The notes below the pieces were generated by a model that ran no database searches, was not told where the DNA came from, and was given only the letters and a program-made list of their open reading frames with translations. DNA of 60,766 nucleotides from CAYJAQ01 sp964368275. GTDB taxonomy: Bacteria; Bacillota_I; Bacilli_A; ML615J-28; CAG-313. Position numbers and translations under genes: made by a program. How positions within the stretch are numbered: the stretch's first letter is position 1; every line of letters starts with the position of its first letter. Location of the stretch: the NCBI GenBank assembly GCA_964368275.1, contig CAYJAQ010000001.1:1-60766 (forward strand). Reading direction: 5' to 3'. Below are positions 44,710 through 53,250 of this stretch, one piece after another.

Positions 44710-45498
44710 ATGAATATCGTTGTATGTATAAAACAAGTACCTGGTTCTAGTGAAGTTAAGATTGATCCAGTTACTGGTGTTTTGATCCGTGATGGCAACA
44801 ACACCAAAATGAACCCCTATGACCTATATGGTTTAGAAACAGCCCTGAAGATTAAAGAAAAATATGGAGCTACGGTAAAAACAATTACTATGGGTCCGCC
44901 ACCAGCAAAAGCGGTTTTAGAAGAATCACTTTGGATGGGCTGCGATGATTGCTTATTAATTAGTGATCGTAAATTTGGTGGTGCTGACGTTGTTGCTACA
45001 GCGTATACCCTTTCACAAGGGATTAAATTCTTAGGCGATTGTGATTTGATCATTTGTGGCAAGCAAACAACTGATGGTGATACAGCCCAAGTTGGACCTG
45101 AAATGGCTGAATATTTAGGTATTCCTCACATTGCTTATGTTGAAAAAGTGATTGAAGTTAAAGAAAAATCAATTGTTGTAAGAGCTTCAATGGATACGAC
45201 AATTGAAACATATGAAGTTAACTTTCCCTGCTTAATTACAGTTGACAAAGGAAAACTTTCTCCACGCCTCCCATCATACAAGATTGGTAGAGCTTTAAAG
45301 GATAAAGAAATTGCTGTGGCTACTTTTGCTAATTTTGAGGATCAAAATGAAAATCATTATGGCCTAAAAGGTTCGCCTACTCAAGTTGAACGGATGTTCC
45401 CACCTCACCATAATACGGATAAAGTGGTACTTGATGGAACAGTTGATGAAAAAGTTAATGCTATATATAATGTATTAAAAGAAAGCAAAGTTTTATAG
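44710..45498 (+). CDS. etfB: Electron transfer flavoprotein beta subunit
   Basis: This 262-residue subunit has the EtfB signature IVVCIKQVPGSSEVKIDP, the nucleotide-binding segment DLIICGKQTTDGDTAQVGP and the LPRLPSYK-like SPRLPSYKIG stretch. With EtfA it forms a flavoprotein that takes electrons from the partner dehydrogenase encoded downstream. The gene order EtfB, EtfA, FAD-dehydrogenase is that of the lactate dehydrogenase/Etf complex (LctBCD) of Acetobacterium woodii. It begins 1 base after the hydrolase gene, with AGGAGG within the end of that gene. The complex may also be of the bifurcating type, as suggested by the ferredoxin-like segment of EtfA. Confidence 0.95.
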   Translation: MNIVVCIKQVPGSSEVKIDPVTGVLIRDGNNTKMNPYDLYGLETALKIKEKYGATVKTITMGPPPAKAVLEESLWMGCDDCLLISDRKFGGADVVATAYTLSQGIKFLGDCDLIICGKQTTDGDTAQVGPEMAEYLGIPHIAYVEKVIEVKEKSIVVRASMDTTIETYEVNFPCLITVDKGKLSPRLPSYKIGRALKDKEIAVATFANFEDQNENHYGLKGSPTQVERMFPPHHNTDKVVLDGTVDEKVNAIYNVLKESKVL

Positions 45499-45507
45499 GT
45501 GGATGAC

Positions 45508-46719
45508 ATGGCACAAAAATTAGTAATAAATCAAACAAAAGTAAATGACCAAACGGCTCAAGAGGCAATGAATGTATGTCCGTTTGGCGGATTAGAATAT
45601 ACAAATGGTAAATTAGATTTTACGGCTGGTTGTAAGTCTTGTGGAATCTGTGCACGTAAAGGTCCAGCTGGGTTAATTACCATCCAAAAGGAAGAAGATA
45701 ATACACCCAAAATTGATAAAACACAATGGGTAGGTGTTGCTGTATTCGTTGAACATGACGATAAAAAAGTGCACCCTGTATCTTTTGAATTAATTGGTAA
45801 AGCTAAGGAATTAGCTGGTAAGATTAATCAACCTGTGTATGCTGTTTTAATTGCCAGTAGTGCAGAAGTACAGAAGTTCAAAGATGAAATATTGTGTTAT
45901 GGGGTTGACCGCTTATATGTATATGAGAACGACGCTTTCAAAAACTTCAATGTTGAACGTTATAAAGTAGCAATGCATGACATGATAGTAAAAGTACAAC
46001 CAGGTTCAGTTTTATATGGTGGCACACCGCTTGGAAGAAGTTTCGCTCCAAGAGTAGCTGCGTCATTTAGATCAGGTTTAACAGCTGATTGTACAATGCT
46101 TGATATGAAAGAAAACTCAGATTTAGTTCAAATTCGTCCTGCTTTTGGTGGAAATGTTATGGCACAAATTGTTTGCCCAAATCATCGTCCCCAAAGTGCA
46201 ACAGTACGGTATAAAATCTTTAAGATGCCAGAAAAATGTGAACCATTTGGTGAAGTCATCAATATGCCAATTGATAAACTAAATCTTGAAACAGGCATTG
46301 AAATTTTAGAAATAAAAGAAAAAGAAAAAATGGTTGATATTTCGGAAGCTGATATTATTGTTGCTTGTGGAAGAGCCTTTAAAACAGAAGAGGATTTAGC
46401 AATGGCTGAAGAACTTGCTGATTTATTAGGTGGTGAAGTAGCTGTTACCAGACCTCTAGTTGAAGCTGGACTTCGCGATGCTAAATTTCAAATTGGGTTA
46501 AGTGGTAGAACCGTAGCTCCAAAGCTTATTATTGTTTTAGGTATTAGTGGTGCTGTACAGTTTACTGCTGGTATGACTGGTAGTGAAACAATTATAACAG
46601 TAAATAGTGATCCAAATGCTCCAATATTTGGTGTTTCTCACTATGGTGTTGTTGGCGATGTTTTCGAAATAGTACCTAAATTAATTAATGCTATTAAGTC
46701 TGGGAAAGGAATTATCTAG
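45508..46719 (+). CDS. etfA: Electron transfer flavoprotein alpha subunit with N-terminal [4Fe-4S]-like segment
   Basis: This 403-residue protein has an added N-terminal ferredoxin-like segment with Cys24, Cys42, Cys45 and Cys48 (a CxxCxxC plus a CP cysteine, enough for one [4Fe-4S] cluster). Typical EtfA domains follow, ending in the FAD-binding part (GLSGRTVAPKLIIVLGISGAVQFTAGM and VNSDPNAPIFG). LctC, the EtfA of the A. woodii lactate dehydrogenase complex, has the same kind of extension. The extra cluster would link lactate oxidation to ferredoxin and NAD. ATG 45508 is preferred over GTG 45499 because AGGTGG (45497-45502) is the binding site. No ferredoxin gene is seen nearby. Confidence 0.93.
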   Translation: MAQKLVINQTKVNDQTAQEAMNVCPFGGLEYTNGKLDFTAGCKSCGICARKGPAGLITIQKEEDNTPKIDKTQWVGVAVFVEHDDKKVHPVSFELIGKAKELAGKINQPVYAVLIASSAEVQKFKDEILCYGVDRLYVYENDAFKNFNVERYKVAMHDMIVKVQPGSVLYGGTPLGRSFAPRVAASFRSGLTADCTMLDMKENSDLVQIRPAFGGNVMAQIVCPNHRPQSATVRYKIFKMPEKCEPFGEVINMPIDKLNLETGIEILEIKEKEKMVDISEADIIVACGRAFKTEEDLAMAEELADLLGGEVAVTRPLVEAGLRDAKFQIGLSGRTVAPKLIIVLGISGAVQFTAGMTGSETIITVNSDPNAPIFGVSHYGVVGDVFEIVPKLINAIKSGKGII

Positions 46720-46729
46720 GTGAATGATT

Positions 46730-48127
46730 ATGTATAATAAAGTTAATGATGTAGATATTAAAAATCTAGTTAGTTTACTAGGCAAAGGTAACGTTTTAAC
46801 AGGTAGTGCAATTAAACATGATTATGGTAAAGATGAACTTGGCACTGTCCAACAAATGCCTGAAGCAGTTGTATTCACCGATACTACCGAAGCAGTTAGC
46901 AAAGTAATGAAGTATGCTAATGAACATTTAATCCCTGTTACTGTTCGTGGTAGTGGAACTGGCTTAGTTGGTTCATGTGTTCCGCTTCATGGTGGAATTG
47001 TCCTTGACATGACGAAGATGAATCATATCTTAGAGTTAGATGAGAACAACTTAACCTTAACAGTAGAACCAGGCGTTTTACTGATGGACATTTATGAATA
47101 TGTTGAACCACGCGGGTTCTTCTATGCACCAGATCCAGGTGAGAAAAGTGCAACAATCGGCGGTAATATATCTACCAATGCGGGGGGCATGCGTGCTGTT
47201 CGCTATGGTACAACTAGAGATTGGGTAATTGCTTTAGAAGTAGTATTAGCTACAGGTGAAGTTGTTAATTTTGGTCGTAAGGTAGTTAAAGATTCAACTG
47301 GATATTCACTTAAGAATTTAATGATAGGTTCAGAAGGTACATTGGGTGTTATTACTAAGGCTGTTCTAAAGTTAATGCCAATGCCTACTGAAACTATTAG
47401 TATTCTAATTCCGTTTGCTACTTTAGAAGAAGGAATTGAAGCTGTCCCTGAAATCATTAAATCAAAGGTATCACCAGTAGCAATTGAGTTTTTTGAAAGA
47501 GCCACAATATTGTTTGCTGAAGAATACTTAGGCAAGAAATTTCCTGATACAAGTAGTAATTCATATATATTACTTACTTTTGATGGCACTACAAAAGCAG
47601 AAATTACAACTAAATATCAAGATGCGGCCGAACTATGTTTAAACAAACTAGGTGCACTTGACGTTCTAATCGTTGATACTAACGAAAGAAAAGAAGCTGT
47701 ATGGAAAGCAAGAGGCGCATTCTTAGAAGCTATTAAAGCATCAACTACTCAAATGGATGAGTGTGATGTAGTTGTACCTCGTAGTGAAGTTGCTGAATAT
47801 ATTAAGTTTACTTACCAATTATCGAAAAAATATGGTGTTCGTATTCCATCATTTGGTCATGCTGGCGATGGTAATCTTCATATTTATATTTGCAAAGATG
47901 ATATGGAACAAGCAAAGTTTGATGAAACACTTAAACAGGTTTTCCAAGAGATGTATAGTCATGCTGATGTAGTTGGCGGCTTAGTTTCTGGTGAACATGG
48001 AATTGGCTATGCTAAGAAGACTTATATGCATGAAATGTTAGGTCCTGTTCAAATGCGCTTAATGCAAGGAATTAAAAAAGCATTTGATCCAAATGATATC
48101 TTAAATCCGGACAAAATTGTAAAATAA
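46730..48127 (+). CDS. FAD-linked D-lactate/glycolate dehydrogenase (GlcD/LctD-like)
   Basis: This 465-residue flavoprotein has a PCMH-type FAD-binding domain ([43 protein letters not shown]) and a C-terminal FAD-oxidase domain with [13 protein letters not shown] and SGEHGIG. With EtfA and EtfB directly upstream it matches the lactate dehydrogenase/Etf arrangement. Its place three genes after murQ strongly suggests that it oxidises the D-lactate cut from MurNAc-6-phosphate to pyruvate. Glycolate or another 2-hydroxy acid cannot be excluded by sequence. ATG 46730 is favoured over ATG 46724, which lies directly against the AGGTGA site. A terminator follows 13 bases after the stop. Confidence 0.9.
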   Translation: MYNKVNDVDIKNLVSLLGKGNVLTGSAIKHDYGKDELGTVQQMPEAVVFTDTTEAVSKVMKYANEHLIPVTVRGSGTGLVGSCVPLHGGIVLDMTKMNHILELDENNLTLTVEPGVLLMDIYEYVEPRGFFYAPDPGEKSATIGGNISTNAGGMRAVRYGTTRDWVIALEVVLATGEVVNFGRKVVKDSTGYSLKNLMIGSEGTLGVITKAVLKLMPMPTETISILIPFATLEEGIEAVPEIIKSKVSPVAIEFFERATILFAEEYLGKKFPDTSSNSYILLTFDGTTKAEITTKYQDAAELCLNKLGALDVLIVDTNERKEAVWKARGAFLEAIKASTTQMDECDVVVPRSEVAEYIKFTYQLSKKYGVRIPSFGHAGDGNLHIYICKDDMEQAKFDETLKQVFQEMYSHADVVGGLVSGEHGIGYAKKTYMHEMLGPVQMRLMQGIKKAFDPNDILNPDKIVK

Positions 48128-48140
48128 TATTACTTATAAA

Positions 48141-48186
48141 TAAAAACAGAGTGATTACCATTTTCATGATAATCGCTCTGTTTTTT
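48141..48186 (+). terminator. Rho-independent terminator of the MurNAc operon
   Basis: ACAGAGTGATTA pairs with TAATCGCTCTGT (one G-T wobble) around a 12-base loop, followed by seven T. Confidence 0.92.
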
Positions 48187-48230
48187 ATGTTATTTGGTGC
48201 TCATACACCTTCATTAATAAGCGGGGCGCC

Positions 48231-48525
48231 TTAATTTAATTTCAATTGCTGCCCTTTTACGTCACTCATATGCATAATAGCGACACATTCTAATTCAGCA
48301 TTATCCCGATAATGTTTTATTTTTGTATCTAAACTTTCAGTATAAATAGATAAATCACGAATAGCCATATCCTCAAGAAATAGCCTAAATGTTTTTAAAG
48401 CCTCAATATATTCATCATACGTTTTTCTATTTATATTTCTATTTTTTGCTTCTTTTTGGATAAATACGATAAGTAATTATAGTACTGATTAAAAAAATAA
48501 AACTCCCTAGTAGCTTAACACTTCA
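48231..48525 (-). pseudogene. Possible remnant of a small membrane protein gene, frameshifted
   Basis: On the minus strand an open stretch of about 80 codons (48476 down to 48231) reads like protein (for example TYDEYIEALKTFRLFLEDMAIRD) but has no start codon at its beginning. A second frame just upstream (about 48525 to 48456) encodes a hydrophobic helix ending in YPKR. Removing one A from the AAAAA tract near 48455 would join them into a membrane helix plus a charged tail. This may be a decayed gene or a sequencing error, and the upstream part overlaps the trpS terminator. No family was recognised. The rest of 48187-48540 holds nothing else visible. Confidence 0.3.
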
Positions 48526-48535
48526 GGGAGTTTTT
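48499..48535 (-). terminator. Rho-independent terminator of trpS
   Basis: AAAACTCCCT pairs with AGGGAGTTTT. Read on the minus strand the stem runs into a T-rich tail. It lies 6 bases after the trpS stop. Confidence 0.85.
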
Positions 48536-48540
48536 GATTA

Positions 48541-49545
48541 TTATTTTTGTTCTCTTAAAATGCCCATTTTGCGATAAACTTTTCGCATCATCTTTTGTGC
48601 AAAATAGCTTGCTTTATCACGGCCATCATTTAAGATCTTATCCAGTTCGGGACTATTCAAATAGGAATAATACTTTTCTTGAATAGGGATTAAACAGTTG
48701 ACTACTTCATCAGCAACCACTTGTTTGAATGTACCATAGTTGCTACTAGCATACTTTTCAACAAGTTCATCAATTGAAAAGCCACTTAAACATGAAAGAA
48801 TAGTAAGAAGATTAGAAATACCAGGTTTCTTAATTGGGTCAAACTTAATTATACCCTCACTATCAGTAACAGCACTAGCGATTTTTTTCCTAATAACATT
48901 TTCTGAATCTAATAAATAAATGGAAGCTTTTTCTAATTTGTCCGATTTAGACATTTTTTGTGTTGGCTCTTGAAGTGACATTATGCGTGCACCTGTTTTC
49001 GAAATAAGCGGTTCCGGCATTTTAAAAGTGTCACTAAAACGATTATTAAACCGATCAGCTAGGTTTCTAGTTATTTCTAAGTGTTGCTTTTGATCTTCAC
49101 CCACCGGTACCATATCGGCATTATACAATAAAATGTCGGCTGCCATTAAGACTGGATAAGTAAGTAGGGCACTAGAAACGCCTGCGACTTGTTTTTGCAT
49201 TTTATCTTTGTATTGGGTCATTCTTTCTAATTCACCAATATAAGTAATTGTTTGCAATAAATAACCAAGCTCAGCGTGTTCTTTAACTTCCGATTGAATA
49301 AAGAGTGTTGTTTTTGCTGGATCTAATCCACAAGCAAGGTATAATGCCGCCAACATTCGAATGTTTTGTCTTAAAGCTTTCGGATCTTGGGGAACTGTTA
49401 ATGCATGTAAATCAGCAATAAAAATAAAAATATTAGTGTCATCATCAGCATTATTTTGCATAGTCACAAAATTACGCATAGCACCTAAGTAGTTGCCAAG
49501 GGTTAAGTTACCAGATGGCTGAATACCCGAAACAATTGTTTTCAC
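48541..49545 (-). CDS. trpS: Tryptophanyl-tRNA synthetase
   Basis: This 334-residue class I aminoacyl-tRNA synthetase charges tRNA-Trp. It has the opening SGIQPSGNLTLGNYLGA (containing the HIGH-like region), the Trp-pocket segment TYPVLMAADILLYNADMVPVGEDQ, and the KMSKS loop in PTQKMSKSDKL. The length is standard. The start is a GTG preceded by TAGGAGG on the minus strand. A T-box leader lies upstream, so expression should rise when tRNA-Trp is uncharged. The gene is a housekeeping island between the MurNAc operon and the divergent opp operon. Confidence 0.97.
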   Translation of the reverse strand: MKTIVSGIQPSGNLTLGNYLGAMRNFVTMQNNADDDTNIFIFIADLHALTVPQDPKALRQNIRMLAALYLACGLDPAKTTLFIQSEVKEHAELGYLLQTITYIGELERMTQYKDKMQKQVAGVSSALLTYPVLMAADILLYNADMVPVGEDQKQHLEITRNLADRFNNRFSDTFKMPEPLISKTGARIMSLQEPTQKMSKSDKLEKASIYLLDSENVIRKKIASAVTDSEGIIKFDPIKKPGISNLLTILSCLSGFSIDELVEKYASSNYGTFKQVVADEVVNCLIPIQEKYYSYLNSPELDKILNDGRDKASYFAQKMMRKVYRKMGILREQK

Positions 49546-49560
49546 GATTTTTTCCTCCTA

Positions 49561-49788
49561 AAAATAAAAAAAATGGCCGTTCCGTATAGGACGACATAAG
49601 ACGTGGTACCACCTAAATTTAGTCATAGTGACTCTCTTACCTTTAACGCAGGTCAAACGGAAAAGCATTTCCTCAATTCACATCATAGGTCCATTCAGCA
49701 TATTTTCCTTCTGACAGTTCCACTATTTTGCCAGTCCCTAAAAAGTAATAATTACACTTACTATTCCTAATCATATGTTTTATAAATA
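49561..49788 (-). promoter_or_regulatory. T-box riboswitch leader (Trp) of trpS
   Basis: Read on the minus strand, the leader contains the conserved T-box AGGTGGTACCACG (49602-49615) that pairs with the tRNA acceptor end. A stem I region has a Trp specifier codon UGG (49691-49693, in context GAA-TGG-ACC). A short hairpin followed by eight T forms the candidate terminator before the GTG start. Confidence 0.9.
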
Positions 49789-49794
49789 TAAACC

Positions 49795-49823
49795 ATTATA
49801 CTATTTATTTAATGTTTTGTCAA
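49795..49823 (-). promoter_or_regulatory. Promoter of trpS
   Basis: On the minus strand a perfect TTGACA (49818-49823) and a perfect TATAAT (49795-49800) are separated by 17 bases. Confidence 0.92.
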
Positions 49824-49865
49824 GAATTTACACAATACTGTACAAGATTCTAAAAAAACTATAAA

Positions 49866-49879
49866 TGTAAACGTTTTCT
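49866..49879 (+). promoter_or_regulatory. cre site (CcpA-type operator) 1 upstream of oppA
   Basis: TGTAAACGTTTTCT matches the Bacillus cre consensus TGWAARCGYTWNCW at every position. It lies between the divergent trpS and oppA promoters. Confidence 0.7.
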
Positions 49880-49928
49880 ATATCAAAAAAAGGCAAAAAA
49901 ACTAGGAAATTCTAAAAAAACAATTTTT

Positions 49929-49942
49929 CAAAAACGTTTACA
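49929..49942 (-). promoter_or_regulatory. cre-like site 2 upstream of oppA
   Basis: The minus strand reads TGTAAACGTTTTTG, matching the cre consensus at 12 of 14 positions, and lies 22 bases before the oppA -35 box. Its centre is exactly 63 bases from that of site 1. Confidence 0.6.
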
Positions 49943-49964
49943 TTGCTTATTTATCAAAAAAGTA

Positions 49965-49993
49965 TTGACAAATTAATCTTAATAATGTAGAAT
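49965..49993 (+). promoter_or_regulatory. Promoter of the opp operon
   Basis: A perfect TTGACA (49965-49970), a 17-base spacer and TAGAAT (49988-49993), 31 bases before ATG 50025. Confidence 0.88.
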
Positions 49994-50024
49994 ATTAGTA
50001 AATATTTTGAAAAGGAGATTAATT

Positions 50025-52157
50025 ATGAAAAAAATATTTAAATCATTATGTTTATTACTAATGGCTGGTTTAATGGTTTTTGCATTAGTAGGATGTAAGA
50101 AGTCTTGCGAAAAAGACCCTACTCAAGAAAAATGCCAACCAACTGAAAAAACTTGTGAAGAAGATCCTACACAAGAAAAATGTAAGACTGAAAAAACTTG
50201 TGAGGAAGACCCTACTCAAGAAAAGTGTAAAGCAGCAGAACCTACTGGTACTCTTCAAGTTGGTTCAAGTACTGAACTTTCACGGAACTTCTGGACAACA
50301 ATTTGGGGTAACAATGGCGCAAATGCCAAGATTAGAGATTTAATCTATGGTTACGGAACAGTTGTTTTCACAAAAGAAGAAAAGTTTGAAATTGACCACA
50401 CAGTTGTAAAAGATTTCAAAGAAGAAGTTAACGCTGATGGCAGCCACACTTATACTTTCGAAATTAATGAAGGTTTAAAATGGAGTGATGGTGCTCCTGT
50501 TACTGCAAAAGACTATGTTGGTAGTGCTCTATTAACTAGTAACTCTGTATTCTACGAAGTTGCTCAAAAAGATGCTTCTACATCTGGTACAGTTTTAGGT
50601 AGCGTTGAATATTTAGCAGACAAAACTGGTTTAGGCGAATTTACTGGTGTTGACCTATTAGGCGATTACAAGTTTGCTGTAACAGTTAATGCTGAAAATA
50701 GATATGGTGAAGCTAATTATCCATATTATTATGAATACCTTTATTATTCATTCGCACCAGATCCAATGCACATATTAGTTCCTGGTGTTGAAATCATTCA
50801 AGGTGATGAAGGTGCTAAATTCTCTGGTGTTGATTATGATACTTTAAAGAGTAAGATTGACAAATCAGTTGAAGATAACGGTAATGGTTATCGTTACAAA
50901 CCAATGGTATCTTGTGGTCCTTACAAGTTCCATTCATTCGATACTGAATCTTCTACTTGTACTGTAACTTACAATCCATATTTCCAAGGCGATTACGCTG
51001 GTCAAAAGGCTCAAATTGCTACAGTTATCATGAAGTATGTTACTACTGAAACTCAAATGGACGCATTATTAAATGGCGAAATTGATTTAATTGAACAAAT
51101 CTCTGGCGGCGGCGAAATCAATGCTGGTTTAGCTCAAATCGTTAAATCTGATGGTAAAATTAACTTCACTAATTACTCTCGTTGTGGATATGGTGTTCTA
51201 GCATTCCATGCTGACCACTCTCCAACAAGATTCACAGAAGTTCGTCAAGCTATCGCTTACTTATTAAATAGACAAGACTTCCTTGACACTTACACTGGTG
51301 GTTATGGTATCTTACCTCATGGTAGATATGGTTTAGCACAATGGATGGTTGCTCGTGCAACTGACGCTAGTGGAAATATCATGGGTATTGATGAAACTGG
51401 TAAACAAGTTGCTCTTAACCCTTATTCTTATAACCCTGAAAAAGCTACTGAATTAGTTGAAGCTGCTGGTTATATCTATGGTGATGCAGCATGTAAAAAA
51501 CTATATGCTGAAGGTGATGAAGTTCGTTATCGTAAGAATGAAGATGGTACTACTGAACCTCTAACAATTGAATGGAGTAAAACAACTCCTAACCCTGTTT
51601 CTGAAACATTAATGACTACATTAGTTCCTAATGCTGCAGCAATTGGTCTAAAGATTAATGGTACTACAGTTGATTTCAACACATTATTATATCGTGACTA
51701 TTATGGTGCAAATGGCGACGGTTATGGTGATCCTTCACAAATCGAAGACATTACATACGATAAGATTATGGAAACTTATAACAAAGGCGCTGAACAAGAC
51801 GTTCGTGTTGCTACAATGTTTAACTTAGGTTCTAACTTCTCATTAGGTCAATTCGAACCTTATCCTGATTACTGCTTAGAGTATTGGGGATGGGATGGTG
51901 GTGGAAACATCAACTATTTCTATGATGAAGATATGGCTACTGTTGCACGTGGTATGACTGAAGCTGCTAATGACGACGAATATTTCGAAGCATGGCAAAA
52001 ATTCCAATACTACTTCAACAAATTCTTACCTGAATTACCATTATACTCTGACTTATATCATGAATTCTTCTCAAGCAAATTAAAAGGATATAAGAACGAA
52101 GTAACTGCTAACTGGGGTTGGTCTTATCAAATCCTATATTGCACAATGGAAGGATAG
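50025..52157 (+). CDS. oppA: Oligopeptide-binding lipoprotein OppA (SBP family 5)
   Basis: This 710-residue lipoprotein has a signal with lipobox LVGC (Cys23), three consecutive Cys-linker units (CEKDPTQEKC, CEEDPTQEKC twice) at about 27-68, and a family-5 peptide-binding domain to the end. The typical YTFEINEGLKWSDGAPVTAKDYVGS segment is near residue 145. It captures peptides for the OppBCDF importer encoded directly downstream. In this locus it could bring in stem peptides left from peptidoglycan. That is inference, since general peptide uptake is equally consistent. AAGGAG precedes ATG 50025, and a TTG at 50007 lies before that site. The oppA-oppB interval holds a hairpin that may set a higher oppA level. 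Confidence 0.92.
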   Translation: MKKIFKSLCLLLMAGLMVFALVGCKKSCEKDPTQEKCQPTEKTCEEDPTQEKCKTEKTCEEDPTQEKCKAAEPTGTLQVGSSTELSRNFWTTIWGNNGANAKIRDLIYGYGTVVFTKEEKFEIDHTVVKDFKEEVNADGSHTYTFEINEGLKWSDGAPVTAKDYVGSALLTSNSVFYEVAQKDASTSGTVLGSVEYLADKTGLGEFTGVDLLGDYKFAVTVNAENRYGEANYPYYYEYLYYSFAPDPMHILVPGVEIIQGDEGAKFSGVDYDTLKSKIDKSVEDNGNGYRYKPMVSCGPYKFHSFDTESSTCTVTYNPYFQGDYAGQKAQIATVIMKYVTTETQMDALLNGEIDLIEQISGGGEINAGLAQIVKSDGKINFTNYSRCGYGVLAFHADHSPTRFTEVRQAIAYLLNRQDFLDTYTGGYGILPHGRYGLAQWMVARATDASGNIMGIDETGKQVALNPYSYNPEKATELVEAAGYIYGDAACKKLYAEGDEVRYRKNEDGTTEPLTIEWSKTTPNPVSETLMTTLVPNAAAIGLKINGTTVDFNTLLYRDYYGANGDGYGDPSQIEDITYDKIMETYNKGAEQDVRVATMFNLGSNFSLGQFEPYPDYCLEYWGWDGGGNINYFYDEDMATVARGMTEAANDDEYFEAWQKFQYYFNKFLPELPLYSDLYHEFFSSKLKGYKNEVTANWGWSYQILYCTMEG
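50103..50228 (+). repeat. Three Cys-linker repeats at the N-terminus of OppA
   Basis: Three units of C-x-x-DPTQEKC are placed directly after the lipid-bearing Cys, as in the lipoprotein at 35907. Codons differ between units, unlike the homogenised repeats of the NAGPA genes. Confidence 0.88.
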
Positions 52158-52199
52158 TATTTTAGTAAAAATTATTAAGACTATATTTTAAGGCAAAAA

Positions 52200-52223
52200 A
52201 TGGGGATTGGCATCAATCCCCAT
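52200..52223 (+). other. Intercistronic stem-loop between oppA and oppB
   Basis: ATGGGGATTG pairs with CAATCCCCAT around a GCAT loop. No T tract follows, so it is more likely an mRNA-stabilising or partial attenuating hairpin than a terminator. Confidence 0.7.
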
Positions 52224-52245
52224 AACTTATGAAAGGAGGAAAAAT

Positions 52246-53247
52246 ATGTCAAGATATATTGTAAAAAGAATAGGGCTTATTCTTTTGGTAGGTATTATTA
52301 TCTCAATAATTTTATTTTCGATGTATCAACTTATTCCCGGTGGTGAGATGGCTCAAGTAAATGCTCTTGTGGATCAATCACTTAGAACAAAAGATCCTGA
52401 TGAATATAAGAGATTAATGGATCTAGCAGAGCAATCTGTTGGTATCGGACAAAGCACTGCCATCAAGTATGTAAAATGGTTAAGAAATCTTGTTACTGGT
52501 AATGTTGGTAGAACACTTGTTGACAAAGTGCCAATGCTCCAATTTATAAAAGCTCCTATGAAAAATACTATACGAATGAATTTATTGTGTATGGTTTTTG
52601 TCTTTCTAATAACATTCCCATTAGGTATATCCACTGCAGTAAAAAAATATTCGGCATTTGACAATGGCGTTCAAGTCTTTACGTCTATTGGAATGTCTTT
52701 ACCAAATTTCTTTATTGCATTGATTTCAATTTTAATTTTTGCATCACTACTAGGTATTTTGCCAACCGGAGGTTCAGGAAGTTCATCACTCCTTAGAGAG
52801 CAGATGACCTCATTCGAGCGACTCTGGGATACTGTAAAATACATGATCTTACCAGTGTTTGTACTTACAGTATCGTCTCTTGCTGGTATTACTCGTTATG
52901 TTAGAGGTGCCATGATCGATGTTTTAACACAGGACTACATTAGAACTGCACGTTCTAAAGGTCTAAAAGAAAAGGTTGTTATTTATTCACATGCATTTAG
53001 AAATGCAATGATCCCAGTAGTAACAATACTAACTGGTTGGTTCCTAGGAATCTTCAGTGGTTCAACAATCACTGAAACAATCTTCTCTTATAATGGTATG
53101 GGACGAACATTATATCAAGCATTACAAGCATCTGACTTTGCGTTAGTAATGTTATTAAATGTTTTCTATACAGTTTTAGGCTTAGTAGGTAACCTAGTAC
53201 TTGACTTATTGTACACGGTGGTTGATCCACGTGTAAGATTGGGGTAG
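52246..53247 (+). CDS. oppB: Oligopeptide ABC transporter permease OppB
   Basis: This 333-residue inner-membrane permease has six predicted helices, starts with the family pattern YIVKRIGLILLVGIIISIILF, and has the ATPase-docking region RTARSKGLKEKVVIYSHAFRNA. It forms the channel with OppC. AAAGGAGG at 52232-52239 sets ATG 52246, and the earlier in-frame codon at 52207 lies within the intercistronic hairpin. oppC follows 3 bases after the stop. Length and architecture are ordinary, in contrast to its partner OppC. Confidence 0.94.
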   Translation: MSRYIVKRIGLILLVGIIISIILFSMYQLIPGGEMAQVNALVDQSLRTKDPDEYKRLMDLAEQSVGIGQSTAIKYVKWLRNLVTGNVGRTLVDKVPMLQFIKAPMKNTIRMNLLCMVFVFLITFPLGISTAVKKYSAFDNGVQVFTSIGMSLPNFFIALISILIFASLLGILPTGGSGSSSLLREQMTSFERLWDTVKYMILPVFVLTVSSLAGITRYVRGAMIDVLTQDYIRTARSKGLKEKVVIYSHAFRNAMIPVVTILTGWFLGIFSGSTITETIFSYNGMGRTLYQALQASDFALVMLLNVFYTVLGLVGNLVLDLLYTVVDPRVRLG

Positions 53248-53250
53248 TGT

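Noticed and set aside
47203..47589. 128-codon minus-strand frame inside the lactate dehydrogenase gene
   Set aside because: It is fully covered by a well-conserved plus-strand enzyme, with no promoter or ribosome site of its own.
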